NCBI RefSeq assembly: GCF_018919145.1
Contig: NZ_JAHLQJ010000006.1
Coordinates: 124,001-188,000 of the forward strand
Direction: 5' to 3'
Length of the DNA: 64,000 nucleotides
From: Paenibacillus brevis
Lineage (GTDB): Bacteria > Bacillota > Bacilli > Paenibacillales > Paenibacillaceae
Shown: positions 34,212 to 43,802 of the stretch, piece by piece
Numbering within the stretch: position 1 is the stretch's first letter
How the letters are laid out: each line of letters opens with the position of its first letter
Position numbers and translations under genes: made by a program
The notes under the pieces: generated by a model
Databases searched by the model: none
The model's input: the letters and a program-made list of their open reading frames with translations, nothing else
What the model was told of the DNA's origin: nothing

Positions 34212-35171
34212 ATGGACGTTCTTACGCTGTTAGGCCAATTGCTGAACTCGACGCTCGTGTTTTCTACGGCTTTGATCTTTACGGCACTCGGCGGGATTTT
34301 CTCTGAACGTTCCGGCGTAGTCAATATCGGACTAGAAGGTCTGATGATTTTCGGCGCATTTGCCGCCGGAGTAGGCACTTATTATGCACAAGAGGCGGGC
34401 ATGGGAAGCGCAGCCCCCTGGATCGGCGTTATATGCGCAATCTTTGTAGGCATCCTGGGCTCGTTGATCCATGCGTTAGCTTCCGTGACCTTCAAAGCGG
34501 ATCAGACCATCAGCGGTATCGTCATTAACTTCTTGGCGGCCGGTTTGACCTTGTTTTTTGTGAAGCTGTTGTTTGACGGCTCTGCCGAGACACCGCTGAT
34601 TAAAGTATTTCATAAACAGGCAATTCCTTTGTTAAGAGAGATTCCGATTATTGGCGAAGGATTCTTTAATTCCTATCCGACCACTTATCTGGCTTTGATT
34701 CTGGTTGCAGTAGCGTTCTATGTGCTGTACAAAACGCCGTTCGGCCTTCGCTTGCGCTCGGTGGGTGAATACCCTGGTGCGGCAGATACGCTCGGGGTGA
34801 ACGTGTCCCGTATGCGCTATATCGGGGTTATGATTTCCGGCGCATTGGCCGGTTTGGGCGGGGCAACGATTACGTTAACAACAACCAGTTTGTTCTCTCA
34901 CAACACCATTTCCGGACAAGGATATATTGCGATAGCCGCGATGATCTTCGGGAAATGGAATCCGGTGGGGGCCTTTGGTGCAGCTATGTTCTTCGGCTTC
35001 TCCCAAGCGATCCGGAACTATGTGCAATTGTTTGAATGGTCCAGAAGTATTCCGCAGGAATTTATCTTTATGATCCCGTATGTACTGACGATTATCGTAC
35101 TTGTCAGTGCGGTGGGGAGAGCTTCCGCACCGTCTGCGCTCGGGACTCCTTACGATCCGTCCAAACGCTAA
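34212..35171 (+). CDS. nupQ: nucleoside-type ABC transporter permease
   Basis: 319 residues, hydrophobic throughout. Blocks FSERSGVVNIGLEGLMIFGA, ADQTISGIVINFLAAGLTLF and GQGYIAIAAMIFGKWNPVG mark the second permease of this importer class. The ATG lies 1 base after the nupP stop. Last gene of the operon, followed by a strong terminator. Confidence 0.9.
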   Translation: MDVLTLLGQLLNSTLVFSTALIFTALGGIFSERSGVVNIGLEGLMIFGAFAAGVGTYYAQEAGMGSAAPWIGVICAIFVGILGSLIHALASVTFKADQTISGIVINFLAAGLTLFFVKLLFDGSAETPLIKVFHKQAIPLLREIPIIGEGFFNSYPTTYLALILVAVAFYVLYKTPFGLRLRSVGEYPGAADTLGVNVSRMRYIGVMISGALAGLGGATITLTTTSLFSHNTISGQGYIAIAAMIFGKWNPVGAFGAAMFFGFSQAIRNYVQLFEWSRSIPQEFIFMIPYVLTIIVLVSAVGRASAPSALGTPYDPSKR

Positions 35172-35180
35172 TGACCCTAG

Positions 35181-35234
35181 AACTGTATCCCAGGGCCGAA
35201 TTCCATTTCGGCTTTGCGGATACAGTTTTTTTAT
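35181..35234 (+). terminator. terminator of the nup operon
   Basis: AACTGTATCC pairs with GGATACAGTT, with an inner GCCGAA / TTCGGC pair, followed by TTTTTTTA. Confidence 0.9.
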
Positions 35235-35333
35235 GCCCATTTCTCAGTCTCAAGGCGATGGCTCAAACGGCGGCGAAGTCCCGGGAATATAGTAATTTGA
35301 ACGAGATTACGATATACGAAGGAGGAAGCTGAA

Positions 35334-35663
35334 ATGGCCACGAAGGTGACAAGGAAAGAGGCAGAGAAATGGGTCGGGAAGTCGATCGTCGCTTATAAAA
35401 AGGACGGAAGCGTTGTCAGCGGCAAGCTGGTCAAGGTTAGCGGCGGGCGTCTGTACGTACGGCAGAATCCCGGGAAAAAGGTGAAGACTAAGGCAATCAT
35501 TCCATTGGTCTTGTTTGATTTGCTTGCAATTGGAGCATCGCCGTACGGCTACGGAGGCGGCTATGGCGGTTATGGAGGTTACGGAGGTTATGGTCCGTAC
35601 GTCGGAGGCGGCTATAGTCCTTATGGATATGGACCAGGCCCTTATGGCGGGGGCATCTGGTAA
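35334..35663 (+). CDS. uncharacterised protein with a Gly/Tyr-rich tail
   Basis: 109 residues. The first half is small, basic and beta-rich (VGKSIVAYKKDGSVVSGKLV, GGRLYVRQNPGKKVKTKA), possibly an SH3- or LSm-like barrel. A short hydrophobic stretch (IIPLVLFDLLAIGAS) leads into a repetitive tail of GYGG, YGPY and GGY units ending GGIW. I do not recognise it. Gly/Tyr-rich tails occur in spore-coat and other self-assembling surface proteins of Bacillales, so a coat role is possible but not shown. Strong site AAGGAGG ahead of the ATG. It converges with the acetyltransferase, 3 bases between stops. Confidence 0.6.
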   Translation: MATKVTRKEAEKWVGKSIVAYKKDGSVVSGKLVKVSGGRLYVRQNPGKKVKTKAIIPLVLFDLLAIGASPYGYGGGYGGYGGYGGYGPYVGGGYSPYGYGPGPYGGGIW

Positions 35664-35666
35664 GGA

Positions 35667-36122
35667 TTATCTTCGGTTAAAGAGCTCTTTTTCCAGTTCA
35701 AAGCATTGAGAGGGCTTCATGTAACGAATGGTTTGATATCCTAAATTTCTGTAAAATAAGTGAGCTCTGGTATTGTCGCGGTCTACCATGACCTTTGACT
35801 TTACACAGCCGCGTGAGCTGGCGAAATTCTCGGCTTGTGCCAGGAGCGTCTTTCCAAGGCGGTTGCGACGATAGGATGGAGCAACCGCCATCATGTCAAT
35901 ATAGAGCAGTTCCCCATGCATCATGAAGTGAATGAATGCGATAGGATCAGATTCATAATCTTGGGATGCTACAAGTGTAACGCCATGTGATAGCCGTTTG
36001 GGCACGTCCTTGACCACTGTCTTCAGTTCGCTTGGAGACAGGTGGGAGAGAGGGACAAGCTCCTTGCAGATCAGATCATGAATGATGGGATCGTCCTGTT
36101 TGGGTCTTCTGTATCTAATCAT
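35667..36122 (-). CDS. GNAT-family N-acetyltransferase
   Basis: 151 residues. The acetyl-CoA site is visible as LLYIDMMAVAPSYRRNRLGKTLLAQAE (motif A with RRNRLGK), followed by VMVDRDNTRAHLFYRNLGYQ (motif B, typical NxxAxxFYxxxGF). The acceptor cannot be predicted. The ATG at 36122 is chosen because AAGGAGG is 9 bases upstream; the ATG at 36131 overlaps that site. Monocistronic, with structured repeat E in its upstream region. Confidence 0.82.
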   Translation of the reverse strand: MIRYRRPKQDDPIIHDLICKELVPLSHLSPSELKTVVKDVPKRLSHGVTLVASQDYESDPIAFIHFMMHGELLYIDMMAVAPSYRRNRLGKTLLAQAENFASSRGCVKSKVMVDRDNTRAHLFYRNLGYQTIRYMKPSQCFELEKELFNRR

Positions 36123-36182
36123 TTCACACATCCTCCTTGCCTAGGCCATTACCCATATCATATGTCGAAAATCTCAAAGCGT

Positions 36183-36368
36183 TCGTCTTTTGATCACGAA
36201 GTGATTCAAGAGGAAAATACGGGATCGAATCTTGCGTTCACCTTCAAAGTCCAAGCGGATGTTTACGAGATATGCTTCCTTTGGAAGCATTTCGCTCATG
36301 CAGGGTTTGCCTATATTCCGATCCTCCTTTTTTAGGTTCACGAAATCTTCTCAGTGCTGAAAACCGAC
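36183..36368 (+). repeat. intergenic structured repeat, copy E (type II, complete)
   Basis: About 186 bp. Left motif CGTCTTTTGATCACGAAG, central GATCGAATCTTG, then the block GCGTTCACCTTCAAAGTCCA, an inner hairpin ATGCTTCC / GGAAGCAT (36272-36290), GGGTTTGCCTATATTCCG, and the right motif CTTCTCAGTGCTGAAAACCG. It lies between the acetyltransferase start and the ilv promoter, ending 52 bases before its -35 box. Confidence 0.8.
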
Positions 36369-36420
36369 TTTTGACCACCGGATAAATCGCCTTACTTTTG
36401 TGCACATTAAAATTAAGGTA

Positions 36421-36450
36421 TTGACTCTGAATGTAAACTAATCATATAAT
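36421..36450 (+). promoter_or_regulatory. promoter of the ilvBNC operon
   Basis: TTGACT (36421-36426), 18-base spacer, TATAAT (36445-36450), directly upstream of the T-box leader. Confidence 0.8.
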
Positions 36451-36479
36451 GTGTCTAAACATTTTAACGACTATATCAA

Positions 36480-36800
36480 ACGGCTATGATGAGGACGAAG
36501 GTTAAGGGCTCTTTGCTCAGAGAGTAGATGGATTTGCTGAGACCATCTGCCATTACCCCTTAAATGCGAGCTCACCTCGGAGCTGTTTTTCTGAAAAGTT
36601 GGATACCGGTCCTCCGGCATATCCCGCCTATTAGGAGAAATCGTCGGGTCTGCGTTAAAGACCACGGGTAGTAGCTGGAATGCTATACCCGTCAAGGTCC
36701 GATTCCGTGAGGAGTCGGGTAAAAATGGGTGGTACCACGGAAGCAAAGCCTTTCGTCCCTCGGAATAGGAGACTATTCCGGCGGACGGAAGGTTTTTTTG
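36480..36800 (+). promoter_or_regulatory. T-box riboswitch of ilvBNC, probably leucine-specific
   Basis: The T-box sequence GGGTGGTACCACGG is at 36727-36740, followed by a terminator (GTCC...GGAC arms around CGGAATAG / CTATTCCG, then TTTTTTT to 36799). Stem I holds the AGAGAGTAGATGG / CCATCTGCC tip and a TTAAGGG / CCCTTAA helix; below it CTC (36571-36573) followed by A fits a Leu specifier. Uncharged tRNA(Leu) would stabilise the antiterminator and allow ilv expression. Confidence 0.88.
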
Positions 36801-36837
36801 TTATATAAATATCCAATCTTTGGAAGGAGGATGACTG

Positions 36838-38580
36838 ATGAGCGCGCAAATTCCTGAAGTGCGGTCTACAGAACAATTACGTGAGAAATGGATGAAACCG
36901 GAAGTGATTTCCGGCTCCGAAATCTTGCTTCGCAGTTTGCTATTGGAAGGTGTCGAATGCGTCTTCGGTTATCCAGGTGGGGCGGTATTGTACATTTACG
37001 ATGCCCTGTACGGATTTACTGATTTCCACCATTTGCTGACAAGACATGAACAAGGAGCGATTCATGCAGCAGATGGCTATGCACGTGCAAGCGGTAAAGT
37101 TGGAGTGTGTATTGCAACCTCCGGCCCGGGTGCAACCAATACGGTCACGGGAATTGCAACAGCTTATATGGATTCAGTGCCCCTCGTGGTGATTACGGGG
37201 AACGTCGTGTCAAGCTTGATCGGAACCGATGCTTTCCAAGAAGCCGATATTACCGGGATCACGATGCCGATTACCAAACACAGCTATCTGGTACGAAATG
37301 TGGAGGATTTGCCGCGGGTGATTCATGAGGCATTCCACATTGCAAATACAGGCAGAAAGGGTCCGGTACTGATCGATATTCCGAAGGATGTCTCGGCAGC
37401 CAAGACCATGTTCGAGCCGGTTCAGAACGTTCATCTGCGCGGCTACCAGCCAACGGTGAAGCCGAACAGAATTCAGCTGGATAAGCTGGCTGCAGCGATC
37501 CAAGAATCGGAACGTCCGGTTATCCTGGCCGGCGGGGGTGTCGTCTACGCCGGAGCGCACGAAGCGCTGCTCGAATTCGTAAACATCACTCAAATTCCGA
37601 TTACCACAACATTGCTTGGCCTTGGAGGTTTCCCGAGCGGGCATGAATTGTGGATGGGAATGCCGGGGATGCACGGTACAGTTACGGCGAACCGTTCCAT
37701 TCAGGAAGCGGATCTCCTCATCAATCTGGGCGCACGGTTCGATGACCGCGTAACCGGAAAATTGGACGGATTCGCGCCACTTGCAAAAATCGCACATATC
37801 GATATTGATCCCGCTGAAATCGGAAAAAATGTGAACACAGATATTCCGATTGTCGGGGATGTCAAGAACGTGCTAGAGCTGCTCATCCCGCTTGTGGCTC
37901 GGGCAGGTAAAGCGGACGCTTGGAGAGAGAAGGTTGTAAAATCCAGCCAAGAGAACCCGTTCAAGTATAAGGATTCGGACACGGTCCTCAAGCCGCAATG
38001 GGTCATTGAGCTCCTGAATGAAACGACGGAGGGGCAAGCGATTGTAACAACGGACGTAGGTCAGCATCAAATGTGGGCTGCTCAATACTACAAGTTCAAT
38101 CAGCCTCGCTCCTGGATCACTTCGGGCGGCCTGGGAACGATGGGCTTCGGATTCCCGTCGGCAATCGGGGCCCAGATGGCTGATCCGGACCGGTTGGTTA
38201 TCTCGATCAATGGCGACGGCGGCATGCAGATGTGTGCTCAGGAGCTGGCGATTTGTGCAATCAACAACATTCCGGTTAAAGTGGTTGTCATCAATAACCA
38301 GGTGCTCGGCATGGTGCGGCAATGGCAAGAACTGATCTACGAGAACCGGTACAGCTTCATCGACCTGGCCGGCAGCCCTGACTTTGTGAAGCTTGCCGAG
38401 GCCTATGGGGTGAAGGGACTCCGGGCTACGAATAAGGCAGAAGCGAGACAGGCTTGGCAGGAGGCTCTGGATACACCGGGACCGGTGCTTGTGGAATTCG
38501 TCGTTGAGAGAGGCGAGAACGTCTATCCGATGGTAACTCAAGGCTCCACAATTGATCAAATGCTGTTGGGGGAAGATTAA
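36838..38580 (+). CDS. ilvB: acetolactate synthase, large (catalytic) subunit
   Basis: 580 residues. Thiamine-diphosphate enzyme: catalytic Glu in LLTRHEQGAIHAADGYARAS, GVCIATSGPGATN, FAD-linked middle domain (GARFDDRVTGKLDGFAP) and the ThDP/Mg site NGDGGMQMCAQELA...NNQVLGMVRQWQ. It condenses two pyruvates, or pyruvate with 2-oxobutyrate, in valine/leucine and isoleucine synthesis. ATG at 36838 behind GGAAGGAGG. The first gene after the T-box; ilvN follows by 1 base. Confidence 0.96.
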   Translation: MSAQIPEVRSTEQLREKWMKPEVISGSEILLRSLLLEGVECVFGYPGGAVLYIYDALYGFTDFHHLLTRHEQGAIHAADGYARASGKVGVCIATSGPGATNTVTGIATAYMDSVPLVVITGNVVSSLIGTDAFQEADITGITMPITKHSYLVRNVEDLPRVIHEAFHIANTGRKGPVLIDIPKDVSAAKTMFEPVQNVHLRGYQPTVKPNRIQLDKLAAAIQESERPVILAGGGVVYAGAHEALLEFVNITQIPITTTLLGLGGFPSGHELWMGMPGMHGTVTANRSIQEADLLINLGARFDDRVTGKLDGFAPLAKIAHIDIDPAEIGKNVNTDIPIVGDVKNVLELLIPLVARAGKADAWREKVVKSSQENPFKYKDSDTVLKPQWVIELLNETTEGQAIVTTDVGQHQMWAAQYYKFNQPRSWITSGGLGTMGFGFPSAIGAQMADPDRLVISINGDGGMQMCAQELAICAINNIPVKVVVINNQVLGMVRQWQELIYENRYSFIDLAGSPDFVKLAEAYGVKGLRATNKAEARQAWQEALDTPGPVLVEFVVERGENVYPMVTQGSTIDQMLLGED

Positions 38581-38581
38581 C

Positions 38582-39067
38582 ATGATGAAGAACCATGCGA
38601 TATCGGTATTAGTTAATGACCAGCCGGGTGTTCTTCAACGGGTCGCGGGATTGTTCGGACGCCGCGGCTTCAATATTGAGAGTATTACGGTTGGCCAGTC
38701 GGAGGAAGAAGGCTTGTCCAGAATGGTCATTGTGACCCAGGGTGATGACAAGACCTTGGAACAGATCGAGAAGCAGCTCTATAAGTTGATTGATGTCATT
38801 AAGGTAGTGAACCTTAGCTCGAGACCGATGGTTGGCAGAGAACTTGCATTGATTAAGGTGAAATCAGAGCCTTCGGAGCGTCCGGAAATTATGGGCGTTG
38901 TCGAAACCTTCCGCGCTGCGGTAGTCGATATCGGTACGAGCAGCATGATTGTTCAAGTTGTCGGGGATACCGAGAAAATTGATGCCATGATCGAATTGCT
39001 TAGTCCTTACGGAATTAAAGAATTGTCCCGGACCGGGGTAACTGCTATGATTCGAGGGAACGCTTAA
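38582..39067 (+). CDS. ilvN: acetolactate synthase, small (regulatory) subunit
   Basis: 161 residues. N-terminal ACT domain (AISVLVNDQPGVLQRVAGLF, RRGFNIESITVGQSEEEGLS) for valine feedback, then the ALS_ss C-domain (ELALIKVKSEPSERPEIMGV, ALIKV). The ATG at 38582 is 1 base after the ilvB stop with GGGGGAAG upstream. Confidence 0.95.
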   Translation: MMKNHAISVLVNDQPGVLQRVAGLFGRRGFNIESITVGQSEEEGLSRMVIVTQGDDKTLEQIEKQLYKLIDVIKVVNLSSRPMVGRELALIKVKSEPSERPEIMGVVETFRAAVVDIGTSSMIVQVVGDTEKIDAMIELLSPYGIKELSRTGVTAMIRGNA

Positions 39068-39133
39068 ATCGTAATACCCGTCCTGGTATGGCGGGAGATT
39101 GATGAGATCCTTAGCATCGGCAGGGTCCCATGA

Positions 39134-40210
<1,077 letters not shown>

Positions 40211-40252
40211 TACATCAGGCCCTGCGACATACTGTATGCAGCAGAATGATAA

Positions 40253-40393
40253 GCACCTGCTTTAAGGCATTACGGGAATAAAGCGGCTGTCAGAGCCTAT
40301 GTGGATGCCTTGAATCGCCTTTTGGAGAAGCAGGAGCAGAAAAACAGGCTTAGCATCAAAATCGAAATTCTTGTATTATCCCCTGAGCGCTAG
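40253..40393 (+). pseudogene. possible C-terminal remnant of leuA (2-isopropylmalate synthase)
   Basis: Between ilvC and leuB one frame reads NKAAVRAYVDALNRLLEK and stops at 40391, close in form to the C-terminal helix of LeuA (SAKAY-NALN-L type). It has no start codon or ribosome-binding site and its stop lies in the terminator stem. In related genomes leuA sits at this spot in ilvBNC-leuA-leuB order. I infer that leuA was deleted, leaving about 38-46 codons. A chance resemblance cannot be excluded. Confidence 0.45.
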
Positions 40394-40410
40394 CTCCAGG
40401 GGATTTTTCT
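40378..40410 (+). terminator. terminator between the ilv operon and leuB
   Basis: ATCCCCTG / CAGGGGAT stem (40378-40404) followed by TTTTTCTT. It separates leuB transcriptionally from ilvBNC. Confidence 0.85.
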
Positions 40411-40467
40411 TATCTTTTTTATGATCCCGGGAGAAGCTCACTGTTCCAAAGCAAATTAGACCGGCTT

Positions 40468-40516
40468 ATAGGTTTAACCTATGGAGTTAATAGTTTCTAT
40501 ATCTTTGTAACTCCAT
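40468..40516 (+). promoter_or_regulatory. palindromic operator-like sites upstream of leuB
   Basis: ATAGGTT-T-AACCTAT (40468-40482) is a perfect 7-bp palindrome around one base. It overlaps the start of a second inverted pair, ATGGAGTTA (40481-40489) / TAACTCCAT (40508-40516). Spacing and symmetry suit a dimeric regulator such as a LysR-type protein. The regulator is unknown. Confidence 0.45.
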
Positions 40517-40644
40517 GTTATGTATGTTACAACTGAAATAAGATGATACAAGCGAGTTAGATAAGTAGAGTTGAAGGCACTATAGTTGCTTAAATGGTCC
40601 AACTTACTACAGATATGAGCTATCCATGAAAGGGAGTTGTAATT

Positions 40645-41724
40645 ATGGCAGAAGTGAAGAAGATTGCAGTCATCGCCGGAGACGGTATCGGTCCGGAGGT
40701 TGTTGCAGAAGCGGAGAAGGTTCTTAAGCGGACAGAGGAGCTGTTCGGCTATCGCTTTGAAACCGAGCATGCTTTGTTCGGAGGAATTGCAATTGACGAG
40801 AAGGGAACTCCGCTTCCGGAGGAGACTCTGGCAGTGTGCCGCAAGGCGGACGCAGTACTCCTTGGTGCTGTCGGCGGTCCGAAATGGGATAATAATCCGA
40901 AGGAGCTTCGTCCGGAGACAGGACTTTTGGGCATTCGCAAGGCATTGGGGCTCTTTTCCAATCTTCGTCCTGCTGTCGTATTTGACTGCTTGAAGGATGC
41001 CTCCACCTTAAAGCCGGAGGTGCTGGAAGGAACCGATTTGATGGTTGTACGCGAGCTTACAGGAGGCATTTATTTCGGTGAGAAATACCGCCGTGATACT
41101 GACCAAGGGCAAGAAGCGGTTGATACATGCGCCTATAACGTATCCGAGGTTGAGCGTATTGTGCGTCAAGCATTCGAGATTGCACAGAAGCGCCGGAAGA
41201 AGCTCGCTTCCGTGGATAAGGCGAATGTGCTGGAGACTTCCCGCTTGTGGCGTGAAGTGGTGAACCGGGTCGCTCCGGAATATCCGGACGTTGAACTCGA
41301 GCATGTGCTCGTCGATAACTGTGCGATGCAGCTGTTAAGACGGCCTTCCAGCTTTGATGTCATTGTGACCGAGAATATGTTCGGAGATATTTTGAGTGAT
41401 GAAGCGGCTATGCTGACAGGCTCGATCGGTATGCTGTCATCGGCATCGCTTGGAGAAGGCAGCTTTGGCTTGTACGAGCCAGTCCATGGCTCCGCACCGG
41501 ATATTGCGGGTCAGAATCTGGCGAATCCGATTGCAACCATCTTGTCCGTAGCCCTGATGTTCCGGATGACCTTCGGATATGCGGATGCAGCGGATGCGAT
41601 TGAGCGCGCGGTGGCGGATGTACTGAACGCCGGGCACCGTACAGGCGATATTGCAGTCGACAAGAGCAAGGCGATCGGCACAGTTGCCATGGGAGACCTG
41701 ATCGTCGCAGCAATGTCCAAGTAA
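40645..41724 (+). CDS. leuB: 3-isopropylmalate dehydrogenase
   Basis: 359 residues. [31 protein letters not shown], substrate-binding [15 protein letters not shown], the [15 protein letters not shown] metal/NAD motif and [14 protein letters not shown]. It oxidises and decarboxylates 3-isopropylmalate in leucine synthesis. It has its own upstream region, after a terminator, and no leuC or leuD follows, so the leu genes are scattered in this organism. ATG with AAAGGGAG upstream. Confidence 0.96.
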   Translation: MAEVKKIAVIAGDGIGPEVVAEAEKVLKRTEELFGYRFETEHALFGGIAIDEKGTPLPEETLAVCRKADAVLLGAVGGPKWDNNPKELRPETGLLGIRKALGLFSNLRPAVVFDCLKDASTLKPEVLEGTDLMVVRELTGGIYFGEKYRRDTDQGQEAVDTCAYNVSEVERIVRQAFEIAQKRRKKLASVDKANVLETSRLWREVVNRVAPEYPDVELEHVLVDNCAMQLLRRPSSFDVIVTENMFGDILSDEAAMLTGSIGMLSSASLGEGSFGLYEPVHGSAPDIAGQNLANPIATILSVALMFRMTFGYADAADAIERAVADVLNAGHRTGDIAVDKSKAIGTVAMGDLIVAAMSK

Positions 41725-41902
41725 AGAAGCCATCGCCGTCAACGAGTTGACTTCGCAATTGCCCGGTGCTACCATGTGAGTTGATTATTCTTTATTCAGT
41801 CCGATTGAGGCATCATTAACCGGCCTTTAGAATAAAGTAGATGCAATAACATATTAGGGTTCAGGAATGAATTTTCCTGATTTGCTGAAAGGGTGACGGG
41901 GA

Positions 41903-42313
41903 ATGAGTTTTTGCTGTGGAGCGAGTATGCTGGGCACGAAAGGGACGTTGAAGCATTATCGTACTCAGGTACACAATGTTCCCCTCCTGTTTTGCCCTGT
42001 TTGCCATCGGGTGGAGGTTCATTACAAGGTTGAAAATGAGTACGAGGTATTGGCAGAATATGCGCATAGTGACGGCCTGTCCGAAATCGATTTCCAGGAT
42101 TTTAGCATGGAGGACGAAGATGAAATCTTCGGCAACTGTGTAAACCGGGAGGATGAGGATCCGCTCGACATTGTCCAGAGTCAGATTGACCTGTCGCTGG
42201 ATTTGCTCTCTGTCGCCGTTCAACTTGGCGATCCAGAATGGGAAGCGGAGTTGAAGCGAAGACTCGCTGTCATGAGCCGCCGAAGAATGAAGCTGTTGCA
42301 AAAACATAGCTGA
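41903..42313 (+). CDS. uncharacterised acidic protein with a zinc-finger-like motif
   Basis: 136 residues. CCG near the N-terminus and LLFCPVCHRVEVHY give a Cys pair set that resembles a YgiT-type or treble-clef zinc knuckle. The middle is acidic (DFQDFSMEDEDE, NREDEDP) and the C-terminus basic and helical (LKRRLAVMSRRRMKLLQK). I do not recognise a characterised homologue. ATG at 41903 behind GACGGGG. Confidence 0.6.
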   Translation: MSFCCGASMLGTKGTLKHYRTQVHNVPLLFCPVCHRVEVHYKVENEYEVLAEYAHSDGLSEIDFQDFSMEDEDEIFGNCVNREDEDPLDIVQSQIDLSLDLLSVAVQLGDPEWEAELKRRLAVMSRRRMKLLQKHS

Positions 42314-42316
42314 TAA

Positions 42317-42368
42317 AGAAGAGCCGTCATCTCAAGGATCACTTCCTTGAATGGCGGTTCTTCCTTAT
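42317..42368 (+). terminator. terminator after the zinc-finger-like gene
   Basis: GAGCCGTCAT-type arm pairs with ATGGCGGTTC, with an inner CAAGGA / TCCTTG stem, followed by TTCCTTATT. Confidence 0.6.
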
Positions 42369-42441
42369 TCGAAGGGAATAACGGCTGCAAATCGCAATAC
42401 TTTTTTTGGGATTTGTGTTTATTTGAGAGTATCCCCTCTTT

Positions 42442-42448
42442 TTCGACA
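42442..42448. promoter_or_regulatory. Spo0A box upstream of the PAS kinase
   Basis: TTCGACA, the exact complement of the 0A-box core TGTCGAA, about 190 bases before the kinase start. One 7-mer alone is weak evidence. Confidence 0.35.
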
Positions 42449-42638
42449 GTATCTCTGATTGACGTTAATTGGAAAAGTTTACTATGATTGAAATAGTCAA
42501 TTACATATAGGACAGGCTCTATATACAGTTTCATAAGTGAGCAAGATTGTGTTCCAGGAAAAGGCGGATGTTTCGTTTCATGATCGTTAGTGTCGTTTAT
42601 GGCAGGAGAGATCATTAGGAGACAAAGGGGGAACCAGC

Positions 42639-43745
42639 TTGTTAGGCGAATTTCAAGAGACACTGCTCCAATCTGTAAAAGCATTTCAATCAACGGAATT
42701 AGTCATGAATAAATATGAGAATGTACTTCAGCATTTGGACAGCGGGATTATGCTGTTTGACGCAGATGGAACCATGACCTTTATAAATGTCCGGATGGCC
42801 CGGCTGCTTGAACTGCCCCGCCAGTCACTGATTGGCTGTAATCTGGCCCAGTTGCTGAAGCATCCCGGCATTAGTCATTACAAGAGGAAGAAGATTATCG
42901 GGTTGTATCGGGAGACGATTGTATATCGAAAGAAAAATTTTGAGTTTATGGATGAATACGGACGATATTGGCTTGCGACAATTACGTATAGTGATGAGAT
43001 GGACGGAGATTACCTGGTGAGTGTCAAGGATGTCTCCGAGTTCAAACAGATTGAGGAAACCGCTTACCAGAATGATAAGCTGGCGATGCTGGGGAAAATA
43101 TCGGCCGCCATCGCTCACGAGATTCGCAATCCATTGACTGCGATTCGCGGCTTTATCCAGCTGCTCAAGCCTCATCTTGTTCAACTTGGCAGAGAGGAAT
43201 ATGCGCAGATCATTCTTAGTGAGATTGACCGTGCCAACGATATCATTTATGAGTTTCTAAATTCTTCGAAGCCTTCGACTCCGCAGAAGAGCGTAATCAG
43301 TGTTGCTTCCCTGTTGAAGGAGGTTGTCCTTTTGACAGAGAGTGAGGCTCTGATGAAGGGGTGCGAGATCGGCATTAAGGAAATTGCCCCTCAGATGAAT
43401 ATTGCTGTGGATGTGAAGCAAATCAAGCAAGTACTCCTTAACATAATCAAGAATGCAATGGAAGCAATCGAGGAGGTAGGCAGCGAGCACTCCGGTCAGA
43501 TTGAAGTAAAGGCTGAGCTGGAAGAGAAGTACGTCAATATTTCAATTCGGGATAATGGAAAAGGAATGGACAAAGCGATGCTGGCAAGACTGTTCTCTCC
43601 CTTCTTTACAACGAAGGAGAAGGGAACCGGGCTTGGCCTATCGGTCAGCTATAGAATTATTAAAAATCATCGGGGAACGATATTTGCCGATAGCATCAAG
43701 GGGGCTGGCACGATCTTTGTGATCTCGCTTCCTTTGGCTACCTGA
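42639..43745 (+). CDS. soluble PAS-domain sensor histidine kinase
   Basis: 368 residues, no transmembrane helix. PAS domain about 25-135 (LDSGIMLFDADGTMTFINVR, EYGRYWLATITYS), then HisKA with the H-box AAIAHEIRNPLTAIRGFIQL, N-box LLNIIKNAMEAIEEV, G1 DNGKGMD and G2 GTGLGLSVSYRI. The HExRNPLT form is that of the sporulation kinases KinA-KinE, and no response regulator adjoins, so it may feed Spo0F or another distant partner. Start is TTG at 42639, with AAAGGGGG 7 bases upstream. Role in sporulation is inference. Confidence 0.82.
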   Translation: MLGEFQETLLQSVKAFQSTELVMNKYENVLQHLDSGIMLFDADGTMTFINVRMARLLELPRQSLIGCNLAQLLKHPGISHYKRKKIIGLYRETIVYRKKNFEFMDEYGRYWLATITYSDEMDGDYLVSVKDVSEFKQIEETAYQNDKLAMLGKISAAIAHEIRNPLTAIRGFIQLLKPHLVQLGREEYAQIILSEIDRANDIIYEFLNSSKPSTPQKSVISVASLLKEVVLLTESEALMKGCEIGIKEIAPQMNIAVDVKQIKQVLLNIIKNAMEAIEEVGSEHSGQIEVKAELEEKYVNISIRDNGKGMDKAMLARLFSPFFTTKEKGTGLGLSVSYRIIKNHRGTIFADSIKGAGTIFVISLPLAT

Positions 43746-43749
43746 ATAC

Positions 43750-43788
43750 AAGACCTGCGCCGCACAGTAGCGGTCGCAGGTTTTTTAA
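43750..43788. terminator. bidirectional terminator between the PAS kinase and the feo operon
   Basis: ACCTGCG...CGCAGGT stem with a GCCG / CGGT inner pair, followed on the plus strand by TTTTTTAAT. It lies between converging units. Confidence 0.8.
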
Positions 43789-43802
43789 TATGCATATCTT
43801 AT

